Of a stretch of DNA of 64,000 bases, positions 7,763-15,306 are shown in pieces. The stretch comes from Sphingomonas lycopersici (lineage in GTDB: Bacteria > Pseudomonadota > Alphaproteobacteria > Sphingomonadales > Sphingomonadaceae). The position numbers were made by a program, and so were the translations under genes. The stretch spans positions 1-64,000 of the forward strand of contig NZ_JANFAU010000014.1 in the NCBI RefSeq assembly GCF_026130605.1, given 5' to 3'. Below the pieces are notes generated by a model. That model was not told the origin of the DNA. It made no database searches and was given only the letters and a program-made list of their open reading frames with translations. Numbering within the stretch: position 1 is the first letter of the stretch; each line of letters opens with the position of its first letter.

Positions 7763-7969
7763 CGGAAAAGAGCGGGCTTTCCTCCGCCGGCGTCTTTAAT
7801 ATACGACGGCGGTAAGGCCACGCGGCGAGATTGGCTATCCCTATATGTCTGGCTATCTCGCTGGTCGGCATGAAATCGGAGGACGGAGGCCGCCCCGGTC
7901 TCGAGAAGCGGTGTTGCGGGCCGGAGCGGCGGCAATCGGGCTGCATGGCGGCCGATCGGCCGCACGACG

Positions 7970-8176
7970 TCATTGCTGATCGATGCTGTAGAACATAGGA
8001 TTGCGCATCCATTCATTGACCGCGGATTCGCGCCAGCCGATGCAGCGCTGGGCGATCCGCACCCGTTTCGGAAACGTCCCCGCGTCCATCTTGCGATAGA
8101 GCGTGGAGCGGCTGAGCCCGGTACGATCAAGGACAGCATCGAGACGAAGAATCCGGTCGGGCGGTTGGGAAGCCAT
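7970..8176 (-). CDS. AlpA-family helix-turn-helix regulator
   Basis: 68 residues from the ATG at 8176, chosen because AGGAGGAG lies directly upstream. The frame opens at 8203, but that start has no such site. The protein is one small winged-HTH of the AlpA/phage type: RLDAVLDRTGLSRSTLYRKMDAGTFPKRV, then IGWRESAVNEWM. Prototype AlpA activates a cryptic prophage integrase gene in E. coli; relatives in integrative elements control excision or transfer. A perfect palindrome covering the -10-like sequence lies 20 bases upstream, suggesting autoregulation. Confidence 0.85.
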   Translation of the reverse strand: MASQPPDRILRLDAVLDRTGLSRSTLYRKMDAGTFPKRVRIAQRCIGWRESAVNEWMRNPMFYSIDQQ

Positions 8177-8196
8177 GTTCTCCTCCTGTACGTCAT

Positions 8197-8211
8197 GACG
8201 CATTATGCGTC
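8197..8211 (-). promoter_or_regulatory. Palindromic operator over the alpA -10 region
   Basis: GACGCAT T ATGCGTC is a perfect 7-bp palindrome around one base. Read on the minus strand it contains CATAAT, a good -10 hexamer, 20 bases before the alpA-like ATG. A protein bound here would cover the promoter. The adjacent GTCATGAC (8192-8199) is also palindromic. The function is inferred from position and symmetry. Confidence 0.5.
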
Positions 8212-8464
8212 GGCACAGGAGAGGGTTGCGGCTTTCGTTTCGAGCTCGTCAACCCGCTGGGATTCCACCATTTCCAGGATTGTCGAACAGCATCGCAAGG
8301 CCGGAAACTGCCGCGCAGAATCGCGTAGAAAAAATATTTTTGCCCGCCGGCGTCCCTTTTCGGCCGTGGGACGCCATGGGACGAATGCCGGCTGTCCCAA
8401 TCACCCCCAGATCGACTCCATCGGCATTTGTCGCGCCGAGTCGGCGGCGCTAGGATCGGGCGCG

Positions 8465-9412
8465 ATGCGCACCGACCTCGATCATCTGCCGCCAACCAAG
8501 CAGCGCGAACTCGAACGCGTGGTGCAGATCATCTTCGAGGAATTCGCCGACACGCTGGCGCTCGCGCAGCACAAATGGAAAAAGCAGGGCCGGATCGAGA
8601 AGATCATCCTCTACGGCTCGTACGCGCGTGGCGGCTGGGTCGACGAGCCGCATACCGCCAAGGGCTACCAGTCGGACTATGACCTGCTGATCATCGTCAA
8701 CGACAAACGCCTCACCGATCGCGTCGATTACTGGTTGAAGCTGGAGGAGCGCCTCAACCGCGAACTGGCGATCACGAAGACGCTGCGCACCCCGGTAAAT
8801 TTCATCGTCCATACGCTGCAGGAAGTGAACGACGGCCTCGCCCACGGCCGCTATTTCTTCATGGACATCCGCGACGACGGGATCGCGATCTACCAGACGC
8901 TCCCGACCGAGCTTCATCTGCCCAAGCCAAAGACGCCGAAACAGGCGCTGAAGATGGCGAGGGAATATTTTGACGAGTGGTTTCCCAGCGCCGGGGAATT
9001 CTTCGACGATTTCAAATCCAACGTCGAGCGCAGGCGGTTTAAGAAGGCGGCCTTTGAGCTCCATCAATGCGTCGAACGCCTGTACCACTGCGTGCTGCTG
9101 GTGAAGACGTTTTACACGCCACACGTTCACAATATCGGCTTCCTGCGCACCCAGGCCGAACGGCTCGATCTGCGGCTGGTCGACGCGTGGCCCCGCGAGA
9201 ACCGCTTCGAACGCGCGAGCTGGGAGAAGCTCAAGGAAGCTTACGTGAAGGCCCGCTACTCGAAACACTATCGCATCACGGAAGAGGAACTGCGCTGGCT
9301 CGGCGAGCGCGTCGAGGCGCTGGGCGCCGCGGTGCACGCGGTGTGCAGCGACCGCATCGCCGAACTCGAAGCGACGGCGGCGAGGCCCAGACCCAAACCC
9401 TCAGCCGAATGA
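8465..9412 (+). CDS. Nucleotidyltransferase-HEPN fusion protein
   Basis: 315 residues from the ATG at 8465; the frame is open far upstream but without coding character. Residues 45-85 hold a polymerase-beta-type nucleotidyltransferase signature: the ILYGSYARGGW helix (GS-x-ARG) and SDYDLLIIVND with the paired aspartates. Residues 160-300 are helical and resemble HEPN, ending in KARYSKHYRITEEEL. The Arg and His there are three residues apart, rather than the four to six of active HEPN RNases. Separate NT and HEPN proteins form MntA-HepT toxin-antitoxin pairs in which the NT adenylylates the HEPN toxin; a fused form could be self-regulating. The mobile-element context suggests defence or addiction, which is inference. 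Confidence 0.8.
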   Translation: MRTDLDHLPPTKQRELERVVQIIFEEFADTLALAQHKWKKQGRIEKIILYGSYARGGWVDEPHTAKGYQSDYDLLIIVNDKRLTDRVDYWLKLEERLNRELAITKTLRTPVNFIVHTLQEVNDGLAHGRYFFMDIRDDGIAIYQTLPTELHLPKPKTPKQALKMAREYFDEWFPSAGEFFDDFKSNVERRRFKKAAFELHQCVERLYHCVLLVKTFYTPHVHNIGFLRTQAERLDLRLVDAWPRENRFERASWEKLKEAYVKARYSKHYRITEEELRWLGERVEALGAAVHAVCSDRIAELEATAARPRPKPSAE

Positions 9413-9565
9413 GGCCGCCGCATCGCGCAGCGCCTGCGCGATGATCGCCGCCATCGCATCCTCCGCGCGCTCACGGATCGCGGCATCAGGCGAGGCGAGG
9501 TCATGCCGCACCCATTGCGGCGCGCGCCCAACTGCGGCGAGAATGATCGGCTGCAAATCGTCCAT
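9401..9565 (-). CDS. DUF6771-like small protein
   Basis: A 54-residue frame: MDDLQPIILAAVGRAPQWVR, then HDLASPDAAIRERAEDAMAA and IIAQALRDAAASFG. It looks like a single helical bundle with the 'W-VR-DLAS.D...R.RAEDA.AAII' pattern that I recall from DUF6771-type proteins of sphingomonads. It lies 36 bases after traD on the same strand, so it is probably the last gene of a traC-traD operon. Its stop region overlaps the convergent nucleotidyltransferase gene by 12 bases. The function is unknown. Family name from memory, so moderate; the coding call rests on composition and context. Confidence 0.6.
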   Translation of the reverse strand: MDDLQPIILAAVGRAPQWVRHDLASPDAAIRERAEDAMAAIIAQALRDAAASFG

Positions 9566-9601
9566 CCGGCGCCTGTGCCCGTTCCGACGCGTCGCGGCAA
9601 A

Positions 9602-9805
9602 TCAGTCGTGCCCGAATGCCCGCCGCCCACGCCGCCGCCACAAGGCGATCGTCTGATCGCGATCCTCGCTGCGCAACCGCGCGGCGGCCTCATCAAGCAG
9701 CCCGAGCAATACCGCACGATCGTCGTCGGTAAGGTCGACGAGACCCGCCTTCACGACGAGCCCGCCAAGCTCGATCAGCTGCCGCGTGCGCTCCCTGCGC
9801 TGCAT
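9602..9805 (-). CDS. traD: Conjugal transfer protein TraD
   Basis: 67 residues from the ATG at 9805, 16 bases after the traC stop with GGCGGGA between them. An ATG at 9859 in the same frame would overlap traC and is less likely. The core RRERTRQLIELGGLVVKAGL, then DDDRAVLLGLL, is characteristic of the small TraD of Ti-type plasmids. TraD and TraC are accessory relaxosome proteins, encoded divergently from traA with oriT between them, exactly as here. This is not the large F-plasmid TraD coupling ATPase. Confidence 0.82.
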   Translation of the reverse strand: MQRRERTRQLIELGGLVVKAGLVDLTDDDRAVLLGLLDEAAARLRSEDRDQTIALWRRRGRRAFGHD

Positions 9806-9821
9806 CACCCGGTCCCGCCGA

Positions 9822-10151
9822 TCATGCCGGGCCTGACTGAGCGCGGTCCGATGCCGCATCGCCCGCAGCCGACGCAGTATCGCCCGGTTGCGCCTCAGCG
9901 CTGTCGCGAGTTTGTCCGCGCGCCCGTCCGCGAGAAAAGAAGGTGGCGCCGCGTTTGCGCCACGCCTCCCGCTTGGCGGGGTCGGCACCACGCGCGGCCA
10001 GCAATACGCCGGCGAGTTCCTCAGCTCCCAGCGTGTCAGCGCAGATGGCGACGACGAGTGCGCCAAGCTGGCGCAGCTGCTTGTCCTCCAGATCCCGCAA
10101 ACGTTGTTCGAGCGCGCTAAGCTCGGCATGATAATCACGTGGTTTGCGCAT
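9822..10151 (-). CDS. traC: Conjugal transfer protein TraC
   Basis: 109 residues. The N-terminal half is a coiled coil (HAELSALEQRLRDLEDKQLRQLG), then a 'VVAICADTLGAEELAGVLL' helix and the 'KREAWRKRGATFF' motif common to Ti-type TraC proteins. The C-terminal tail is low-complexity (Ala, Asp, Ser). GAGGA lies 5 bases before the ATG. It probably binds near oriT and assists the TraA relaxase. It is divergent from traA across the oriT-like region. Confidence 0.82.
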   Translation of the reverse strand: MRKPRDYHAELSALEQRLRDLEDKQLRQLGALVVAICADTLGAEELAGVLLAARGADPAKREAWRKRGATFFSRGRARGQTRDSAEAQPGDTASAAGDAASDRAQSGPA

Positions 10152-10266
10152 GATGTCCTCGCTTGGTAATTGATGAGGACGAACCAGTTATCGTCGCGTT
10201 CGATCAGTCGCAATCACCTGAAATCTCATGGGACGCAGCTGTCCCGAGAAAGATGAAATCTTTTGA

Positions 10267-10293
10267 GGGCGCGCTTATACGTCGTGCCGACGT
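10267..10293. other. oriT: oriT-like site (Ti/Q type nic region)
   Basis: The traC-traA gap contains GGGCGCGCTTATACGTCG, followed by TGC and CGACGT, giving a perfect 6-bp inverted repeat at 10279-10293. A GC-rich GGGCGC block, a TTATACGTCG core and adjacent dyad between divergent traC and traA genes is the arrangement of Agrobacterium Ti and rhizobial oriT sites as I recall them. This is the expected target of the MobA-type domain of TraA. The exact nick position was not assigned. Confidence 0.65.
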
Positions 10294-10322
10294 CGCTTGT
10301 AGGTAGTAGATGGATGATCGCC

Positions 10323-13277
10323 ATGGCGATCTACCATCTCAGCGTCAAAGTCATCAGCCGCGCCAACGGATCGTCGGCGCTGGCGGCTGCGGCCTATCGC
10401 TCCGCATCGCGACTGCACGACGATCGGCTGGATCGCGATCATAATTTCTCGAACAAGACCGGCGTGGTGCATTCGGAGGTGCTGCTGCCGGATAATGCGC
10501 CCGACGAATGGCATGATCGCGAGCGGCTGTGGAATGATGTCGAGGCCGCGGAACTGCGCAAGGACGCGCAGCTCGCGCGCGAGGTCGAGTTCGCCATTCC
10601 GCGCGAGATGACCAGGGAGCAGGGCATCGAGCTGGCACGCGACTTCGTGTCGGCGGAGTTCGTCGATCGCGGCATGGTCGCCGATCTCAATGTGCATTGG
10701 GATATCGGTGCGGACGGCGAGCCAAAGCCCCACGCTCATGTCATGCTGAGCATGCGCGAGATTACCGACGAAAGCGGCTTTGGCGCCAAGGTGCGCGACT
10801 GGAACCGCACCGATCTCGTCGAGCGCTGGCGCGAACGCTGGGCCGAACATGTCAACCAGCGGCTGGCCGAGCTCGATATCGATGCGCGGATCGATCATCG
10901 CAGCTTCCGGGATCGCGGGATCGATCTCGAACCGCAGGGCAAGATCGGTGCGCCGGCGCAGCGCATGGAACGCGACGGCCAGCTTGCCAACCGCGCCGAG
11001 ATCCACCGCGAGATCGCGCGTGACAATGGTGCGCGGATCATCGCCGATCCCAGCCTCGGGCTCGACCAGATCACCCACGGGCAGGCGACGTTCACCCGGC
11101 GTGACATGGCGATAATGGCGCACCGTCATTCCGACGGTGTCGAGCAGTTCAACGATGTGATGGCCGCGATGCGCGGCGCGCCGGAGCTCGTCGCGCTGGG
11201 GGTCGACGGACGCGGTGAGGAACGGTTCACCACGCGTGAGATGATCGAGACCGAGCAGCGGCTCGAACAGGCGGCGCGGATGATGGCGGAACGTGAGCAT
11301 CATCGCGTTGCTGATCGCGATCGTGAGCGCGCATTGGCACGGGCCGTCGAGCGTGAGCTCGTGCTGTCGGGCGAGCAGGCCGATGCGCTCGCGCATGTGA
11401 CCCAGGGACCCGATCTTGGCGTCGTGGTTGGCTATGCCGGGACCGGCAAGAGCGCGATGCTCGGCGTCGCGCGGGAAGCTTGGGAAGACGCCGGGTACAA
11501 TGTGCGCGGCGCTGCCCTGTCGGGGATCGCCGCCGAGGGGCTGGAGAATGGCTCGGGCATCGGCTCGCGCACCATTGCGAGCCTCGAGCATCAATGGGAG
11601 CGGGGGCGCGATCTGCTCACGGCAAATGACATCCTGGTGATCGACGAGGCCGGGATGGTCGGCACGCGGCAGATGGAACGCGTGCTTGATCACGCCGCCG
11701 AGGCCGGCGCCAAGGTCGTGCTGGTTGGCGATCCCGAGCAGCTTCAGGCGATCGAGGCGGGGGCAGCCTTCCGCGCGATCCACGAGCGGCATGGCGGGGT
11801 CGAGATCACCGAAGTTCGGCGCCAGCGCGTCGACTGGCAGCGCGATGCGACCCGGCATCTTGCAACCGGCCGGACCGGCGAAGCGCTGCAGGCCTATGAC
11901 GACCACGGCATGGTTCATGCGGCGGGCTCGCGCGATGAGGCGCGCAAGGATCTGATCGATCGCTGGGATCGTGACCGGCAGGCGAGCCCCGGCGACAGCC
12001 GGATCATCCTCACCCACACCAATGAGGAGGTCGGCGAGCTCAATGCGGCGGCGCGCGAGCGGATGCGCGAAATGGGCGGGCTCGGCGATGATGTCCGGCT
12101 GACGGTCAATCGCGGTGAGCGTGATTTTGCGCGTGGCGATCGCATCCTGTTCCTGCGCAACGAGCACGGTCTTGGGGTCAAGAATGGCACGCTGGGCACG
12201 ATCGAGGAGGTGAGCAGGACCGGCATGACGGTACGCACCGATAGCGGGCGCGCGGTATCGTTCGACCATAAGGATTATGCTGACGTCGACCACGGCTATG
12301 CTGCGACGATCCACAAGACCCAGAGCATGACCGTCGACCGGGTCCATGTGCTGGCGACGCCGGGCATGGACGCGCATGCGAGCTATGTCGCCTTGTCGCG
12401 GCATCGTGATCGGGTCGATGTTCATTATGGTGGCGATGATTTTGCCGACCGCGAGCGCCTTACCCGCACCCTGTCGCGGGATCGGGCCAAGGACATGGCG
12501 TCGGATTATGAGCGCGTTGATCCCGAGCGCGCCTTTGCCGAGCGGCGCGGCATTACCCTGCGCGAGCGGATCGCCGAGGTGGTCCGCAAGGTGCCGGACA
12601 AGGTGCGGGGGATGTTCGACGGGTTGCGGCTGGCCGTGGGGAGCGCGCGCGAGGTCGGCCACCGGACGCTCGCAGACAAACCTGCTCCTCGCGAGCCCGA
12701 GCTGTCGCGCGAGCCACCGCCTGACCCGGATGAGGTGGCGCGCCGCATCCGGACCGAGGCGCTCAAGCGTCACGGCAGGGCCTATGATGCGGTGTTCGGC
12801 GCGGATCGGGCAGGGAAGGGCAGCCCTGATCAGTTGCGCGAGCTCGATGACGCACGCGCCGCGTTCGAGAAGGTGCGGCCGTTCGGACCGCGCGATGCCG
12901 AGGCGGCATATGCGAAGGACCCGGCCGCCGCCGCTGATGTGGTGCGCGGCAGCGTCAATCGCGCGATCCTTGCCCTTCAGGCCGAGACTGAGCTTCGCCT
13001 GAACGCCGACCAGTTCGTTCGGCGCTGGCAGGGTCTCGAGGCGGCGAGCCAGCGTCACTATGAGCTGGGTGATATGGACGCCTACAAGGCGATGCAGCGA
13101 CGGATGGGCGATATGGCCATGGGGCTCCAGCGCGATCCGCAGCTTGAATCGGTCCTTGCCATCCGCAAGGCTGAGCTCGGCATCACCATCTCCAGCGGGC
13201 GCTCGCTTGGCGCGGAACTCGCCTATAACCATGGCATCGATATCGGCCTGGGTCGCGGGCGCGGTCTTGGACTGTAG
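10323..13277 (+). CDS. traA: Ti-type conjugative relaxase-helicase TraA
   Basis: 984 residues from the ATG at 10323 (MAIYHLSVKVI, the usual TraA opening); the frame is open upstream to 10263. The N-terminus is a MOBQ relaxase: a tyrosine in AAYRSASRL near residue 24, and the metal-binding histidines in VHWDIG...PKPHAHVML near 122-140. The second half is a RecD/TraI-type helicase: Walker A GYAGTGKS near 370, Walker B ILVIDEAGM near 440, VLVGDPEQLQAI, and HKTQSMTVDRVHVLA with YVALSRHRDRV near 663-700. A charged tail follows. TraA nicks oriT, stays linked to the strand and unwinds the DNA for transfer. Confidence 0.95.
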   Translation: MAIYHLSVKVISRANGSSALAAAAYRSASRLHDDRLDRDHNFSNKTGVVHSEVLLPDNAPDEWHDRERLWNDVEAAELRKDAQLAREVEFAIPREMTREQGIELARDFVSAEFVDRGMVADLNVHWDIGADGEPKPHAHVMLSMREITDESGFGAKVRDWNRTDLVERWRERWAEHVNQRLAELDIDARIDHRSFRDRGIDLEPQGKIGAPAQRMERDGQLANRAEIHREIARDNGARIIADPSLGLDQITHGQATFTRRDMAIMAHRHSDGVEQFNDVMAAMRGAPELVALGVDGRGEERFTTREMIETEQRLEQAARMMAEREHHRVADRDRERALARAVERELVLSGEQADALAHVTQGPDLGVVVGYAGTGKSAMLGVAREAWEDAGYNVRGAALSGIAAEGLENGSGIGSRTIASLEHQWERGRDLLTANDILVIDEAGMVGTRQMERVLDHAAEAGAKVVLVGDPEQLQAIEAGAAFRAIHERHGGVEITEVRRQRVDWQRDATRHLATGRTGEALQAYDDHGMVHAAGSRDEARKDLIDRWDRDRQASPGDSRIILTHTNEEVGELNAAARERMREMGGLGDDVRLTVNRGERDFARGDRILFLRNEHGLGVKNGTLGTIEEVSRTGMTVRTDSGRAVSFDHKDYADVDHGYAATIHKTQSMTVDRVHVLATPGMDAHASYVALSRHRDRVDVHYGGDDFADRERLTRTLSRDRAKDMASDYERVDPERAFAERRGITLRERIAEVVRKVPDKVRGMFDGLRLAVGSAREVGHRTLADKPAPREPELSREPPPDPDEVARRIRTEALKRHGRAYDAVFGADRAGKGSPDQLRELDDARAAFEKVRPFGPRDAEAAYAKDPAAAADVVRGSVNRAILALQAETELRLNADQFVRRWQGLEAASQRHYELGDMDAYKAMQRRMGDMAMGLQRDPQLESVLAIRKAELGITISSGRSLGAELAYNHGIDIGLGRGRGLGL

Positions 13278-13539
13278 CGCGGGGCGCTGAGACCGGAGGG
13301 AACAGCAGGTTATCCCCGGCAGACATCGTCCTTGGCGGCGAGGGTCGCGGTTGCCGGCCTCTCCTCATCCTTGCCCGTGAGCCACCCCGTCAGGGTTGCC
13401 TTGTGCGGGGCCGTCAGCCTCGTGCCGTCAACCCCGTGCGGGGTTCGCCCTTGCGTGAACGCTGCGGTGACGACGGCTGCCGGCCCCCTTGGGCGGCGAC
13501 ACCGGGGATGGTCCCCGGGCAAATGTGAGGAGATATCCT

Positions 13540-13860
13540 ATGACCACGGTCGCAACGCTCACCGCCAAGGACGACGGCACGTTCGAGGGCAATCTGATGA
13601 CGCTCATGGTCAGCGCGCCGATCATGATCGTCCCTAATCCGCGCAAGGCGAAGCCCACCGATCCCGATTACCGGGTCATCAGCCGTCGCAACGGGTTCGA
13701 GCTTGGCGCCGGCTGGACGCGCACCGCGCGCAGCAGCGGCGATAGCTACATCTCGGTCACGCTCTCGGCGCCGGAGTTTGGGACTATCTACGGCAATATC
13801 GCCAATGCGCCGGGCGGGGATTCCGCGCAGAAGGTTATCATCTGGAATCCGCCGGCCTGA
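13540..13860 (+). CDS. DUF736 family protein
   Basis: 106 residues from the ATG at 13540, chosen for GAGGAG seven bases upstream. The product has the DUF736 pattern: a short N-terminal strand ending in 'DGTFEGNLMTL', 'DPDYRVISRRNGFELGAGWTR', then 'SYISVTLSAPEFGTIYGNIA'. These are beta-rich cytoplasmic proteins found almost only on plasmids and integrative elements of alphaproteobacteria, function unknown. It follows traA by 260 bases and is followed by a strong hairpin. Confidence 0.85.
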   Translation: MTTVATLTAKDDGTFEGNLMTLMVSAPIMIVPNPRKAKPTDPDYRVISRRNGFELGAGWTRTARSSGDSYISVTLSAPEFGTIYGNIANAPGGDSAQKVIIWNPPA

Positions 13861-13869
13861 CGCCCTCGC

Positions 13870-13893
13870 TGGCCCCGTCGCGAGACGGGGCCA
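13870..13893 (+). terminator. Perfect 10-bp stem-loop after DUF736 gene
   Basis: TGGCCCCGTC, loop GCGA, GACGGGGCCA starts nine bases after the stop codon at 13860. No T tract follows, so it may end transcription with Rho or protect the 3' end rather than be a classical intrinsic terminator. Confidence 0.55.
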
Positions 13894-14163
13894 GCTACTG
13901 GCTGGCGGACCGGCGCCATTTTGGCGGTCAGGCGACGCGCGCTGCGCCCACTTAAGAATTTAAGGCTCCCAGCGTTCCGGAATGCATCGCGGAAGCGCTG
14001 ATAATCGGCAGCTGTCCAACGAAACTGGAGCCTACGCTATGGCCTGTATTTTTACGCCCAGCTACGATGCATTCTAATTTTTCTTGCCTGTAAACGGGTG
14101 GCGCCCATCTAATACCTCACTTAACGGCAATAACATGCCGTCATTGTGATCAGGGATTTGCTC
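13894..14163. other. Gap upstream of the HTH gene with small dyad
   Basis: No gene is seen. A dyad ACGGCA-ATAACA-TGCCGT at 14124-14141 lies 23 bases before the ATG at 14164 and could be an operator for the HTH protein that follows. An AT-rich patch (13955-14130) stands out against the GC-rich surroundings and probably holds its promoter. Confidence 0.35.
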
Positions 14164-14433
14164 ATGATCGAGAAGTCAGGTCCAATATCCAACCTCGACA
14201 CGATGGAATTCACCCGAGAATCCCCGTTCCTGTCGAATGAGGAGGCCGCAGCTTTTCTCCGTTTATCACCGCGGACGCTCGAGAAATATCGGGTTATCGG
14301 TGGAGGGCCGCGATTCCGAAAATTTGGGCGGCGGGTATTCTATGCGGGTGCGGACCTCGTCGCCTGGGCTGCTCAGCGCGTCTGCGATTCGACGTCGGAA
14401 GCCGCCTGGCGCGCCGTATCGCGGCGCTCATGA
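14164..14433 (+). CDS. Small helix-turn-helix (excisionase-like) DNA-binding protein
   Basis: 89 residues from the ATG at 14164, chosen because AGGGA lies seven bases upstream; a GTG at 14146 is an alternative. Residues 20-75 form a MerR/excisionase-type winged HTH: FLSNEEAAAFLRLSPRTLEKYRVIGGGPRFRKFG, then RRVFYAGADLVAWA. Such proteins often act as recombination directionality factors or element regulators. It is the last gene of the mobilisation block and lies 93 bases before the tRNA-Leu gene, so a role in excision of a lost or distant integrase is possible. Confidence 0.75.
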   Translation: MIEKSGPISNLDTMEFTRESPFLSNEEAAAFLRLSPRTLEKYRVIGGGPRFRKFGRRVFYAGADLVAWAAQRVCDSTSEAAWRAVSRRS

Positions 14434-14526
14434 TAAAGCTCAACTTCGCGTCTGGCATTCTCGAAACCGCTGGCATATAGGCGCTAGCGCAGTCGATCGT
14501 TTTGGCCATCCAGTGCCAATCGGTGT

Positions 14527-14613
14527 GCGGGTGTGGCGGAATTGGTAGACGCAGCGGATTCAAAATCCGCCGATGGTAACATCTTGTCGGTTCGAGTCCG
14601 ACCACCCGTACCA
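14527..14613 (+). tRNA. tRNA-Leu (anticodon CAA)
   Basis: An 87-base class II tRNA with encoded 3' CCA. The acceptor stem pairs GCGGGTG with CACCCGT (one G-T pair). The anticodon stem is GCGGA/TCCGC, with loop TTCAAAA giving anticodon CAA. There is a long variable arm, and a T arm with GTTCGAGTC. It borders the mobilisation block, but its 3' end points away from it. Confidence 0.95.
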
Positions 14614-14713
14614 AACTCATGACATGACCGGCCAGGCGCGCGCGATTGCGCGTTGACATGCGCGGATCGAATTGCAGAATATATGTTCTGGAATTCGAAA
14701 CCCCGGAGCGTCG

Positions 14714-15286
14714 ATGGCCCGCCCGATCGCTTATGACCGCGCACGCGTGATCGAGCTCGCCGCGCTGCAATTCTGGGAGGACGGGTTCGGCGATTGCAAC
14801 GTCGACGATCTGACCAGGCGCGCCGGGGTCAACCGGCACAGCCTGTACGCCGCGTTCGGCGGCAAGGCGGGGCTCTATCTCGACGCGCTCGATTTCTACG
14901 TCGCGACGATCGCCGCGCCTTATCTGGCGATCCTCGAGGGCGGGGACGATCTGGACGATCTGGCGCATTTCTTCGCGACGGTGGCGCGCGACGGCTTCGA
15001 CGCGCGCGGCTGCCTGGTCACCAACAGCGTGGTCGAGCTCGGCCGGTCAGACGCCAAGGTCGCGGCCATCGTCGATCGTTATTACGCGCGCTATGTCGCC
15101 GCCTTCGCCGGGCTCGTCGCGCGCGCGCAGGTGGGCGGATCGATCCGCGCCGATCTCGATCCCGATGCGGTTGCGGGCTGGCTGCTCGTCACGACGCAGG
15201 GGGTGAGCGTCGCCGCGCGGCTCGGCGCGCCCGGCCCCGACGTCGCCGAGATCGTGCGGCAGGCGCTCGCCCCGCAGCACGGCTGA
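14714..15286 (+). CDS. TetR/AcrR-family transcriptional regulator
   Basis: 190 residues from the ATG at 14714 (GGAG upstream). The N-terminal HTH is 'RARVIELAALQFWEDGFGDCNVDDLTRRAGVNRHSLYAAFGGKAGLYLDALDFY', the standard TetR pattern with its YxxFxxK-like helix. The C-terminal ligand domain contains GCLVTNSVVELG, as in the AefR/Tsr0667-like subgroup. It is the first gene of a probable four-gene unit with two carboxymuconolactone-decarboxylase-like genes and a short-chain reductase, which it likely controls. The ligand is unknown. Confidence 0.88.
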   Translation: MARPIAYDRARVIELAALQFWEDGFGDCNVDDLTRRAGVNRHSLYAAFGGKAGLYLDALDFYVATIAAPYLAILEGGDDLDDLAHFFATVARDGFDARGCLVTNSVVELGRSDAKVAAIVDRYYARYVAAFAGLVARAQVGGSIRADLDPDAVAGWLLVTTQGVSVAARLGAPGPDVAEIVRQALAPQHG

Positions 15287-15306
15287 TTTCCACCGGAGAA
15301 AGAGCG

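Larger units (their letters stand above)
7970..14433. mobile_element. Mobilisable-element module (mob region), integrase not seen
   Basis: This block holds an AlpA-type regulator, a nucleotidyltransferase-HEPN protein, a DUF6771-like gene, traD, traC, an oriT-like site, a TraA relaxase-helicase, DUF736 and an excisionase-like HTH gene. This composition matches the processing (Dtr) region of alphaproteobacterial plasmids and integrative elements. No integrase, TraG coupling protein, mating-pair gene or replication gene is present, so it would depend on a helper or is a remnant. Outer borders were not defined; no flanking direct repeats were found. Confidence 0.6.

Noticed and set aside
8428..9337. 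Long frames in other phases opposite and within the nucleotidyltransferase gene
   Set aside because: No domain similarity; they shadow the NT-HEPN coding sequence.
10275..13232. A 985-codon open frame on the minus strand opposite traA
   Set aside because: It mirrors the high-GC codon pattern of traA, has no family features and no suitable start; the plus-strand relaxase motifs are unambiguous.
14527..14613. tRNA-Leu as integration site of the adjacent mobilisation block
   Set aside because: The block lies on the 5' side of the tRNA, while integration normally uses the 3' end, and no repeat of the tRNA 3' end was found in the window.
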